DNA of 64,000 bases from the NCBI GenBank assembly GCA_027492205.1, contig JAOZFN010000016.1, forward strand, positions 1-64,000. The letters run 5' to 3'. The notes below the pieces were generated by a model. The model was not told the origin of the DNA and searched no databases. It saw only the letters and a program-made list of their open reading frames with translations. The position numbers and the translations under genes were made by a program. The stretch is from Thermoproteota archaeon (GTDB lineage: Archaea > Korarchaeota > Korarchaeia > Korarchaeales > Korarchaeaceae). Positions 16,485 to 24,107 of this stretch are shown here, one piece after another (position 1 is the stretch's first letter; every line of letters begins with the position of its first letter).

Positions 16485-17504
16485 ATGAAAGCAAAGGCTG
16501 CCGTCCTGCACGCTCCCGGAGATCTGAGAGTTGAAGAGGTAGAACTGTCTGAGCTGGGCGAGAAGGACGTGCTAATTAGGGTAGAAGCCTGTGGGGTCTG
16601 TCCCTTTGACATAAGGCTCTATCTAGGGCTCTCCAAGCTCCCACTACCTAAGGTGCTCGGTCACGAGTTGGCTGGTGTCGTCGTGGAGGTTGGAGAGAAG
16701 GTCTCGAGAGTTCGTCCGGGGGACCGCGTTGTCGCAGATCCCATGGTTAGGGACCTAACCTGCCCCTTCTGCAGGAGGGGAGAGGAGAACCTCTGTATGA
16801 ATGCAAAGTGGCCCGTGGTGGGCTTCACTGAGTACACAGTGGCTCCCGAGGAGAACGTCTACAAGATCAGCAGAGCGTCCTTCTTTGAGGCGGCGCTGGC
16901 AGAGCCCCTGGCTGCCGTGATAAACAGCGTTGAGAGATCCAAGATGCGGCTGGGCGATGACGTGGTCGTCATTGGAGATGGGCCAAACGGTCTCCTCCAC
17001 CTCAAGGTGGCGTACGTAGCCGGCGCCGCAAGGGTGATCGTCACCGGCATGATGGAACACAGGCTTGAGAGAGCGCTGAGATATGGAGCGACGGAAGCGG
17101 TAAACGTGGCCAGAGAAGATCCAGTAAAGGTTGTTAAGGAGGTTTTTGGAGAGCAGGGCGCCGATCGCGTGTTTGTCACCGTGGGAAGCACAGAGGCCCT
17201 GCTTCAGGGGATAAAGATGGTGAGAAAGGGGGGCACGGTGGTTCAGTTCGCCGGAATCTACCCTGAAACCGGCATCCCCATTAGCGCCAGATTCATACAT
17301 TATTCAGAAGCTTTTCTTACCGGGGCAACAAACTCCACCAGAGAGCAATTCAGGCGGGCTGTTAAACTGTTGGACACAAAAAGAGTTGATGTCTCTGATT
17401 ATGTGACTCACAAGTTCCCCTTGGAGAGGGCTGAAGAAGCTTTGCTGACCGCAAAGAGCCTGAAGGGCTTCAAGGTAATGGTTGTACCGACGATGAAGGA
17501 GTAA
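16485..17504 (+). CDS. Medium-chain zinc-dependent dehydrogenase (threonine/sorbitol dehydrogenase type)
   Basis: The product is 339 residues long. Catalytic zinc residues are in ACGVCPFD and GHELAG; the NAD(P) fold starts at VVIGDGPNGLLHLKVA. Of the four structural-zinc cysteines, three are in TCPFCRRGEENLC, and the first position is Asp, which can still ligate zinc. The family oxidises alcohols, polyols and threonine. GTATTAAGA about 40 nt upstream is a TATA candidate. It follows the FGGY kinase on the same strand, so a polyol-to-ketose-to-ketose-phosphate route is a reasonable inference. Confidence 0.85.
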   Translation: MKAKAAVLHAPGDLRVEEVELSELGEKDVLIRVEACGVCPFDIRLYLGLSKLPLPKVLGHELAGVVVEVGEKVSRVRPGDRVVADPMVRDLTCPFCRRGEENLCMNAKWPVVGFTEYTVAPEENVYKISRASFFEAALAEPLAAVINSVERSKMRLGDDVVVIGDGPNGLLHLKVAYVAGAARVIVTGMMEHRLERALRYGATEAVNVAREDPVKVVKEVFGEQGADRVFVTVGSTEALLQGIKMVRKGGTVVQFAGIYPETGIPISARFIHYSEAFLTGATNSTREQFRRAVKLLDTKRVDVSDYVTHKFPLERAEEALLTAKSLKGFKVMVVPTMKE

Positions 17505-17516
17505 CCGGCTTTAAGA

Positions 17517-18308
17517 CTAGGATTCACCGGCCAAGTTAATCCTCGAGAGTTCTTCCAACATCTCGCAGATAGCGTTAGTCACAAAATCTCGGATGCGGCG
17601 TCCCTTCTCCTCATTTGCTTTTGTAGGATCTCCTATAACTCCGGATCTCGAGATATCTGCTGTACACCACGAAAAGGAGACGTATCTAGGCTTCTCTACT
17701 CGGAAGTACTTATTCTCAGAATCCATCCGAGGGAGTTCTGAGCGAGCTTCAGCCCACTTAACAAGAGACTCGTCCAGCGCCAACATCAAAGAGGTCTCCG
17801 CCTCGCCAGCGTGGACCGCGCCTCCCGTGGGAGACTCCCTAATCTCTGCCAAGACGTCCGACGATATTGACCAAGTGTCTACCACCACAACGAGGGCATC
17901 TATTTCTCTCCTCAGCTGATGGATTATTCCCTTCAGGAGAGACGTGTTTCCTCCGTGGGCATTTAGGAGGACGATCTTCTTTATCCCGTGAGCCGAGAGG
18001 CTGGCGCAAACGTCCTTGATGAGGGAGATCATAGTCTCGAGTCTCAGAGACAGAGTCCCTGGAAAGTCCATGTGCTCTGCCGAGCAGCCGATTCTGATCG
18101 TGGGCACCACCAAGATGTTCAGCTTGTCCTTGAGCCTATCTGCAACCTCTAACGAAACGGACTCTGCTATGATCGCGTCGGTACCGAATGGCAAGTGAGG
18201 ACCGTGCTGCTCGGTGGAGCCTATTGGAACGATAGCTATCACGTTTCCGCTCTCAATCATCCGCCTTACATCCGGCAGATACGCCCTCTCTAGGCGAAGT
18301 GAAGCCAT
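17517..18308 (-). CDS. Creatininase-family amidohydrolase
   Basis: A 263-residue protein with the family's metal motifs: VPIGSTEQHGPHLPFGTD near the N terminus, LLNAHGGNTSLL in the middle and VHAGEAETSLML near the C terminus. Members include creatinine amidohydrolase, mycofactocin peptidase MftE and the archaeal formamide hydrolase ArfB of riboflavin/F420 synthesis. Since archaea use ArfB, a biosynthetic role is the main alternative to creatinine or cyclic-amide hydrolysis. Start set at ATG 18308 (behind GACGGTGAA) because the longer frame adds a poor hydrophobic stretch. A second, broken copy lies at 5078-5290. Confidence 0.82.
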   Translation of the reverse strand: MASLRLERAYLPDVRRMIESGNVIAIVPIGSTEQHGPHLPFGTDAIIAESVSLEVADRLKDKLNILVVPTIRIGCSAEHMDFPGTLSLRLETMISLIKDVCASLSAHGIKKIVLLNAHGGNTSLLKGIIHQLRREIDALVVVVDTWSISSDVLAEIRESPTGGAVHAGEAETSLMLALDESLVKWAEARSELPRMDSENKYFRVEKPRYVSFSWCTADISRSGVIGDPTKANEEKGRRIRDFVTNAICEMLEELSRINLAGES

Positions 18309-18363
18309 TTCACCGTCTACATTCGGAATTTGAATGATAAAAATCATAGTGCCAGATCCCAAG

Positions 18364-18600
18364 TTAGTCCAACTTATTCTGTATCTTTGTTGTCTCTCGC
18401 ATTTCCCGCCAGAACTCCTTCACCCTATTGTGCGGTCTCCGCCCACCATTAGAATCCCAGAAGCGGTAGGTATAGCCTCAGCTGGTTCAATGCCAGCTAC
18501 CAGTAGACCATTGGGTGCTCTCAAACCCGTGCCCTGCACAGCCCCTCCGTGACTAACATAAAGTGATAGCCCAACCAGTCGTGGTTTGGCGTACCCTGTG
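18364..18600 (-). pseudogene. C-terminal remnant of an unrecognised protein
   Basis: On the minus strand a protein-like segment reads HGGAVQGTGLRAPNGLL, then AEAIPTASGILMVGGDRTI before a TGA; shifting one base in the GGG at about 18422 continues VKEFWREMRETTKIQNKLD to a TAA at 18364. The composition looks coding, and it would precede the creatininase gene on the same strand, but it has no start or N-terminal domain and I do not recognise the family. Its far end meets the corrinoid-protein remnant on the opposite strand. Confidence 0.35.
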
Positions 18601-18618
18601 AGCGCGACCGGAGGCGGG

Positions 18619-18759
18619 TTCCTGAAGATCATGTACAGGGCGATGGTGGATGGGGGAGCCGTCACGGGGGAGTACGCACGGAAGGTTGGATCGGATGGCT
18701 ACGACGAGAACGCTGGAGAGGCTGTTCGAGTCGTCAAGCGGCTGATCGGGAGGGACTAA
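18619..18759 (+). pseudogene. C-terminal fragment of a corrinoid (B12-binding) methyltransferase protein
   Basis: The last 46 codons of a frame closed upstream by stops read MVDGGAVTGEYARKVGSDGY then ENAGEAVRVVKRLIG, the typical end of the cobalamin-binding domain of MtmC/MttC/MtbC-type corrinoid proteins (GGAPVT..FA..IGADGY...A..AV). The DxHDxGxN cobalamin ligand region is missing. It stops 18 nt before the MtmB-like gene, the normal position of a cognate corrinoid protein gene, so it looks like the remains of the methyltransferase's own partner. Confidence 0.65.
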
Positions 18760-18777
18760 AGACTGGAGTTCTCCCTG

Positions 18778-20160
18778 TTGGACGTGTTGGACCTGGCGGA
18801 GAGCGGTCCTCGCATGGAGGAGGGGGAATTTGATCTCAGGGTGGCCAAGCTGTCCAAGGAACTCGCTGATGAGTACGATATACGCTACGACCCAGAGCGA
18901 GTCGTGGTCGAGGACGACGGTCTGGCTGACGATGTGTTTGAGGCTGGCCTCAGGCTCGCCTCGGAGATCGGCATTTACTGCTCGAACACCAGTAGAGTCA
19001 TCAGGTTCTCCGAGGATCAGCTCTTAGATGGCCTGCTGAGCGCCCCCAGTTCCATTGCAATCGGCAAGGGAAGAGATGCGCGCGTTCTCTACGCTAGGAG
19101 AGTTGAGGACGTGAGGCGTCCGATAATATTGGGAGGCCAGCCCGGCGCCTCGATTCCTGAGGAGTGGTTCCTGCCCACTGCCCTCTCTTACATGAGGGAG
19201 CCCCTCGTTGACGCCTTGAACCACGGCAGGCTCGATACCGTGGGCGGCAGGAGGGTCAAGGCGCGCAGCCCGCTTGAAGCGATCGCCACTAGGCGAGAGC
19301 TCACTCTGCTCAGGGAGGCCGCCAGACGTGCTGGGAGACCTGGAATCCACCTGCTCGCCGGTGAGAGCAGCGTTACGTGCGTAGGGGCCCTCGCCGTAGC
19401 TTCAGAGAGGTACCTCAGGACCAGCGACGCTCACCTCATAGGAGTGATCTGCGAACTGAAGACAGACTACGACAGGCTGACCAAGGCGGCCTGCTTCGCG
19501 GACTACGGCGCGTTGAGCGTTACCCTCGCGGATCCGCTCATCGGAGGGTTCGCCGGAGGTCCAGAGGGGGCTGCCATCTGCGCAGTCGCGTCCCTCTTGC
19601 TTGGGAGGCTGGCCTACCAGTCTGCATATCACGTGTGCCACCCGAACCACATCAGAGTCGCCGGTACGAGCAACCCCGAGTGCCTCTGGGTCGCCTCCGC
19701 CGTGGGGCAGGCTATGGCCAAGCGAGCCCACACTCCCATCTTGGGGTCCGTCTGGACCGCGTCTGGTGCCGGCACTAAGGATATCTTCTACGAAGTTGCC
19801 GCTGCCACTGTGGCGAACATCGTCTCGGGCTCGCACCCGGCCGGGGTCTCATCTACGAGTGGGACCCTACCAAACGCCAGCGGCCTCGAAGCCAGGTTCA
19901 TGGCGGAGGTAGCGATTGCTGTAGCCAAGAGTGAATTGAGCCGATCCGAGGCCAACGAGATCGTGAGTACCCCGCTGAGGCGATACGTCCCAAGCCTAGG
20001 GGAGCCGAAGCTTGGACGTCCCTTCCCGGAGCTCTATGATCTTCGAACCGTGACTCCGAGGGAGTGGTGGCTCCAGCTATACCAAAAGATGAGGAAGGAG
20101 ATAAAGGAGCTCACGGGGCTCCCTCTGGAACCCATCGACTCTCGTTCGCCTGAGCCCTGA
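18778..20160 (+). CDS. Non-pyrrolysine homologue of monomethylamine methyltransferase MtmB
   Basis: This 460-residue protein can be aligned, from memory, along its whole length with Methanosarcina MtmB (458 residues): AGLRLASEIGIYCSNTSRV near residues 56-74, IGKGRD, ILGGQPGASI, the barrel region GRPGI at 186-190, and a C terminus with RTVTPREWWLQLYQKMRKE. MtmB carries pyrrolysine (in-frame UAG) in GRPGMGV-Pyl-GPETS; here the same segment is GRPGIHLLAGESS, so Leu193 stands at that place and no in-frame stop occurs. It probably moves a methyl group from an unknown donor to a corrinoid protein, but not by the pyrrolysine mechanism. TTG start at 18778 is the first in frame after the corrinoid remnant. 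Confidence 0.75.
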   Translation: MDVLDLAESGPRMEEGEFDLRVAKLSKELADEYDIRYDPERVVVEDDGLADDVFEAGLRLASEIGIYCSNTSRVIRFSEDQLLDGLLSAPSSIAIGKGRDARVLYARRVEDVRRPIILGGQPGASIPEEWFLPTALSYMREPLVDALNHGRLDTVGGRRVKARSPLEAIATRRELTLLREAARRAGRPGIHLLAGESSVTCVGALAVASERYLRTSDAHLIGVICELKTDYDRLTKAACFADYGALSVTLADPLIGGFAGGPEGAAICAVASLLLGRLAYQSAYHVCHPNHIRVAGTSNPECLWVASAVGQAMAKRAHTPILGSVWTASGAGTKDIFYEVAAATVANIVSGSHPAGVSSTSGTLPNASGLEARFMAEVAIAVAKSELSRSEANEIVSTPLRRYVPSLGEPKLGRPFPELYDLRTVTPREWWLQLYQKMRKEIKELTGLPLEPIDSRSPEP

Positions 20161-20165
20161 GTTCC

Positions 20166-21497
20166 TCACAGTCCCTTCCACAGTCTCATGGCCTGCTCGC
20201 TAGCCTTCTCGCGAACCTCCTCCTCATCTACCGTTAGGACTCTCCCGCCTCTCACGACCACCTTGCCGTCCACTATGACGTCCCTCACGCGGGATCCGTC
20301 TGCGAATGTCACCAGGTGCGCCAGGACGTTCTCTGGAGTGAGTGGAGTGGGCGGCCTGTAGTCCAGCACCACGATGTCGGCCTTCTTCCCAGGCTCTATG
20401 GAACCTATCTCCCTCTCCATGCCGATGGCCCTGGCGTTGTTGACCGTGGCCATCTCGAACACCACGTCAGCCGGCATCACGGTCGGGTCCTGGAGCCTCC
20501 CCTTGTGGATGAGGAAGGTCGCCCTCATGACCTCGAACTCGTCGGTAACGTAGCCGTCAGTCCCTAGACCGACCGTGAGACCAGCTTCAAGCATCTCGGG
20601 GACCCTCGCTATTCCTCCTCCGACCTCGCAGTTGCTCAGAGGCTCGTGGCTTACCTTAACGTCTCTCCTCCTCATGATCTCTACCTCTTCGGGCCTCGTG
20701 TGTACGCACTGCGCCGCCAAGATGTCGGGACCCAGGAAGCCTATCTCCTCGTAGAGCTGAATGGGGAGCTTCCTGTACTTCACTAGCGCGTGCATGGTCT
20801 CGTAGGCTCCCTCCTCGAGGTGAAGGTGGATCCCGCTGCCCACCTCCGTCGCTATCCTCCTGACCTCCCTCAGGAAGTCTGGCTCGCACGTGAAGGTCGT
20901 GTGAACGCACATCATCCCCCTGATGAGTCCTTCCTGAGCGTTGTGCTTCCTGACGAACTGCTCGTTCTCTTTTACTCCGAGCCAGGCGTTGTCGTCGCTT
21001 ACTCTCTGGGTCGCCTCAAACGACAGGATCGCTCTGAGACCCAGCTTCTCGATCGCCTCTGCTTCTACATCAAGCGCGCCGGGGATTGCGTTTGGAGCCT
21101 CCAGTATGTCGGCCACGCACGTGGTTCCGTTCTTCAGGGCTTCCAGGCCGGACGCTAGGGCCCCCACTCTTATCATCTCCTTGTCCAGCCTGTCCTCGAC
21201 CATGGGCCACCAGAAGTCCTCCAAGAATCCAATGAAGGACTTTGGAGCCTCTTTTATCGGCATTCCCCTCGTGAGGATCCCGTACAGGTGCCTGTGAGAG
21301 TCTATGAGGCCAGGGATCACCACCTTGTCGGTGGCGTCGACCTCGTCATCGAAGCTGAAGGACTCCCTGATCTCACTCGCGGTCCCCACCTTGACGATCC
21401 TGTCTCCCTCGATGTAGATGCCGCCGTCCTCAATCACATTCCTGCCGGGATTCATCGTTACGACCAGCCCGTGAAGCACGGCGAGAGACCTCGGCAA
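20166..21497 (-). CDS. Amidohydrolase, SsnA/TRZ-ATZ deaminase type
   Basis: About 443 residues, second subtype III amidohydrolase of the island. Metal ligands: LIDSHRHLYG, IHLHLEEG, QCVHTRPE and LGTDGYVTDEF. It opens with the beta-domain segment HGLVVTMNPGRNVIEDGG. The family includes cytosine/guanine deaminases, triazine hydrolases and SsnA. The gene converges on the MtmB-like gene with 5 nt between stops. Longest frame begins at 21575, but TTG 21497 has GGTGAG 4 nt upstream and matches the domain start, so I use it. Substrate unknown. Confidence 0.82.
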   Translation of the reverse strand: MPRSLAVLHGLVVTMNPGRNVIEDGGIYIEGDRIVKVGTASEIRESFSFDDEVDATDKVVIPGLIDSHRHLYGILTRGMPIKEAPKSFIGFLEDFWWPMVEDRLDKEMIRVGALASGLEALKNGTTCVADILEAPNAIPGALDVEAEAIEKLGLRAILSFEATQRVSDDNAWLGVKENEQFVRKHNAQEGLIRGMMCVHTTFTCEPDFLREVRRIATEVGSGIHLHLEEGAYETMHALVKYRKLPIQLYEEIGFLGPDILAAQCVHTRPEEVEIMRRRDVKVSHEPLSNCEVGGGIARVPEMLEAGLTVGLGTDGYVTDEFEVMRATFLIHKGRLQDPTVMPADVVFEMATVNNARAIGMEREIGSIEPGKKADIVVLDYRPPTPLTPENVLAHLVTFADGSRVRDVIVDGKVVVRGGRVLTVDEEEVREKASEQAMRLWKGL

Positions 21498-21702
21498 AGT
21501 CTCACCGCGATCGCGATAGATCCCCAAATGATAAACTCCAGCTAAGGCGTTGAAACGTCGGTTCACGGGTCTCACTAAGAGGGGAGCGCGCAGGCGCGGA
21601 GCTGGCGTTGCCAGGCGAATCCACGAGGGGGATCTCGCTCTTCAAGGGAGAACTTAGATCAACTGGAGAGGTTCACGCACCGCTCTCGCGATCCTCGTAG
21701 AG

Positions 21703-21912
21703 CTAGGGAGACGAGAGGTAGGCCCACAGGCCCAGCAGGGCGGTCAGCAGGGCGAGGACTAGGTGCGTCAACCTCAGGTATGGGGCGACTCTGCGGATCA
21801 CCCTGATCTTTGACGCAAGCATCAGAGCCAGCCCGGTGAAGACTACCGCCGCTCCGTACCACAGGGCGACCTTCCCTAGGGTGCAGTGGTCCACGACCAC
21901 AGTCCAGCTCAA
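21703..21912 (-). CDS. Small two-helix membrane protein
   Basis: Encodes 69 residues, with hydrophobic spans ALWYGAAVVFTGLALMLA and LVLALLTALLGLWAYL separated by a basic loop, hence probably an inner membrane hairpin. Its ATG overlaps the stop of the nitroreductase gene by 4 nt, so the two are translationally coupled. No family recognised; perhaps a partner or anchor of the nitroreductase. About 200 nt upstream of the amidohydrolase start nothing else was seen. Confidence 0.6.
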   Translation of the reverse strand: MSWTVVVDHCTLGKVALWYGAAVVFTGLALMLASKIRVIRRVAPYLRLTHLVLALLTALLGLWAYLSSP

Positions 21913-22640
21913 GGCCCGACCCTCCCTACCGGGAATATGTAGAGCGGGCTCAGCTCCACCCGAAGGATCTCCGCAACATCGCCGTCGTGAAACGCGCCGA
22001 CCGCTACCATCCCGAGGTCCATAGCGGTCGCCTGCAGGTAGATGTTCTCCCCCACGTGCCCGGCCTCCATGTGGACGTACCTGACTCCCCTCTCTCCGTA
22101 GACGCGTGTGGTCCTCGAGTAGTCGGCGGCGATCACGAGGCAGACGGGCGCCTCCCTAACCCAGGCCTGGCCGAGGGCGGCCTCAGCAAGCTCCTGGGAG
22201 AAGTCGCCCCTCCTGACCAGCCTGAGCGCGTGGTGCTCTGGGAGGTACTCGTAGATCCCCGGCTCGAGGCCCAAGACCCCGCCCTCACTCACCGCGGCGA
22301 ACACCGTCAGTGGGTAGGTGGCCCCGGCGCTGGGGGCCGACCTGAACCCTCTGGCTGGATCTGTGATGCCCTGGGCCGCCCACAGGAGCTGAGAGAGCTC
22401 CTGCAGCGTGAGGGGGGAGTTCGCGTAGGATCTTATCGACCTCCTAGACGCGATGGCCTCCTCCACGCTTACCTCTCCCTCTAGCCTGGGCGCTGGCAGC
22501 TGGATCGTCCCCTCCACCGCCGCCACGGGCCCGGGGACCCTGACCACCCTCACGGCTCCTGTGAGGAGGAGGGCGCCCGTCGTGAGAATCACGAGGGCCA
22601 GGGTCAGGGGTATCGAATACCTCAGAGGTGGGTGCGCCAC
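21909..22640 (-). CDS. Membrane-anchored SagB-type nitroreductase-family oxidoreductase
   Basis: A 243-residue protein whose first 33 residues form a signal/anchor (SIPLTLALVILTTGALLLTG). The rest is a nitroreductase fold of the SagB type: EAIASRRSIRSYANSPLT (FMN site), LLWAAQGIT, RSAPSAGATYPLTVF and GENIYLQATAMDLGMVAVG. FMN-dependent oxidation or reduction outside the cytoplasmic membrane is implied. In sequence it resembles the 'SagB-type dehydrogenase domain' proteins that occur widely in archaea without azoline peptides; no RiPP precursor or YcaO gene is nearby. Confidence 0.82.
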   Translation of the reverse strand: MAHPPLRYSIPLTLALVILTTGALLLTGAVRVVRVPGPVAAVEGTIQLPAPRLEGEVSVEEAIASRRSIRSYANSPLTLQELSQLLWAAQGITDPARGFRSAPSAGATYPLTVFAAVSEGGVLGLEPGIYEYLPEHHALRLVRRGDFSQELAEAALGQAWVREAPVCLVIAADYSRTTRVYGERGVRYVHMEAGHVGENIYLQATAMDLGMVAVGAFHDGDVAEILRVELSPLYIFPVGRVGP

Positions 22641-22763
22641 GCGCCTAGGGTACCGCAGAACAATTGAAGCTAACGCCCAGGTAACTCGGAAGCGTTTGAA
22701 CGGTCCGGTAGCGGGCGCCGCCCCTTGCGAGGGGGGATCGGGAGAAAAAGTTTTAGGGGGAGG

Positions 22764-23864
22764 TCAAGCCTCCCTGAACCTGTCCCTCAGCTTCTCGAGG
22801 ACTTGGGGCAGGGTCGTGTACTCCATCTCCTCCGGCCCCAGCCTGTGGGGCATGAAGGGGCCGTGCCTCCTCATGTAGTCCGCTATCTCGTTCGCGAGCC
22901 TCCTGGCCCTCTCGAACGCCACGTCCGCAAACAGGTCGCTGGGGCCGATCAGCTTCGAGTCCTTGACGTTGAACCCCAGGGCGACGACCCTCGGCGGGCC
23001 GTCGAACCTGCTGGGCCTGGCGTCGGCCTCGCCCACCGGCATGAGCGGCCCGTTGTGGGAGCCCCTCATCCACCCCGCCACCAGGTGCGGGAACGCGAAG
23101 GGCTCCAAGACCTCTCCCAGTGCCGGGAACTTGCTCTGGGCCCTGACTATGGCCACCGGATCGTCCTTGCCCACGTACTTCCCGGCGATCAGGTTCAGCC
23201 TGGTGGTGCTCACCGTCGCGGCCACGTCCCTCGGCTCCTCCCTGGTGTAGACCCTCCTGATCACGTACCTCTCCGGCGAACCTATGAGGGCCAGGAGGTC
23301 GTACATCTCCTCCGGAGTGCTGAGCTCGACGACCTTGCCCTCGTGAACGTCCATGACCTCGAAGGTGAAGCCCCTGTGGAGCTTGGGCGCTATCACGAGG
23401 CCGGCCGTGTTGAAGGGATCGGCGAACATCCTGAACACGGGGAGATTGAAGGCCCCGGGCTCTGTCTTGTCGGCCATGAACACGACCACCGGCTCGGCCG
23501 GCCTCTCCTCGATCTCGATCTCGGCGTAGCCAGGGCCCATCCCCCTGAGGTTGCCCGAGAAGGCGTCGCTGAGGAGGTCCTGCCCGGCCCCGTAGAGGCC
23601 CAGGCCCCTCGCCACGTCCGCAGCCCTCTTGAAGGTCTCCCAGGCGAGGGTGTGGATCTCCTCGCTCTCCTCACCCTTTCTGTGGGTCATTATCAGTTGC
23701 AGGTCGTCCCCCACTCTGGTGACGTAGAAGTCTTCGATGAGCCCCTCCCTCTTGGCCTTCGCCAGCTCCTGCCTGGCCACATCCAGCAGCTGAGGAGGGG
23801 CGACGTGGTGACCCGCCAGGCTCCCTATGTCCGCCTTGATGACGGACAGCGTCGTCCTTACCAT
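22764..23864 (-). CDS. fbp: Fructose-1,6-bisphosphate aldolase/phosphatase
   Basis: A 366-residue archaeal bifunctional FBP aldolase/phosphatase (class V FBPase), which condenses triose phosphates and dephosphorylates FBP, making gluconeogenesis one-way. Motifs: LSVIKADIGSLAGHHV at the N terminus (metal site), GAGQDLLSDAFSGN, GPGYAEIEIEERP, FMADKTEPGAFNLP and MRGSHNGPLMPVG. Start chosen at ATG 23864 behind GGTGAT; two other in-frame ATGs lie 6 and 9 nt upstream. Divergent from RuBisCO with a shared 243-nt control region. With TIM at 38643 it supports sugar synthesis from C3 units. Confidence 0.95.
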   Translation of the reverse strand: MVRTTLSVIKADIGSLAGHHVAPPQLLDVARQELAKAKREGLIEDFYVTRVGDDLQLIMTHRKGEESEEIHTLAWETFKRAADVARGLGLYGAGQDLLSDAFSGNLRGMGPGYAEIEIEERPAEPVVVFMADKTEPGAFNLPVFRMFADPFNTAGLVIAPKLHRGFTFEVMDVHEGKVVELSTPEEMYDLLALIGSPERYVIRRVYTREEPRDVAATVSTTRLNLIAGKYVGKDDPVAIVRAQSKFPALGEVLEPFAFPHLVAGWMRGSHNGPLMPVGEADARPSRFDGPPRVVALGFNVKDSKLIGPSDLFADVAFERARRLANEIADYMRRHGPFMPHRLGPEEMEYTTLPQVLEKLRDRFREA

Positions 23865-24107
23865 GGACATCACCGGGGGCGTCAGGCTGCGGCACGGACT
23901 AAATGTTTTTGACCCCCAGCTGAGGCGACTCGGAGATCGCGGTCGATTGCCCGCGGGGCTCAGCCCGCGGTGGAACAGGCCGAAGTTTCCTGAGGCCCCA
24001 CAGGGCGGGCTGGGGCCTCAAGGGGGCCGATGGGTTCGACAAAAGCTTGCCGTCGGGGAAGAATGTTTAATAGGGCCGGAGGCCAAATGCTTGGGGTGTG
24101 AGGCGTT
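23865..24107. promoter_or_regulatory. Divergent control region between fbp and RuBisCO genes
   Basis: Two TATA candidates point outward: minus-strand ATTTAGT at 23898-23904, about 35-40 nt before the fbp ATG, and plus-strand TTTAATAG at 24066-24073, about 35 nt before the RuBisCO TTG. GGTGTGAGG at 24095-24103 is a ribosome binding site for RuBisCO. The GC-rich middle contains the imperfect palindrome around GCCCGCGGGGCTCAGCCCGCGG (about 23949-23971), which could form a hairpin or bind a regulator. Coupled control of the two carbon genes is an inference. Confidence 0.45.

Noticed and set aside
18778-20160. Hidden in-frame UAG coding for pyrrolysine in the MtmB homologue
   Set aside because: The frame is continuous and the homologous position is Leu; no split or stop is present.
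22725-23912. Long plus-strand frame opposite the FBP aldolase/phosphatase gene
   Set aside because: Arg/His/Pro-rich antisense product, an effect of high GC; the minus-strand gene is unambiguous.
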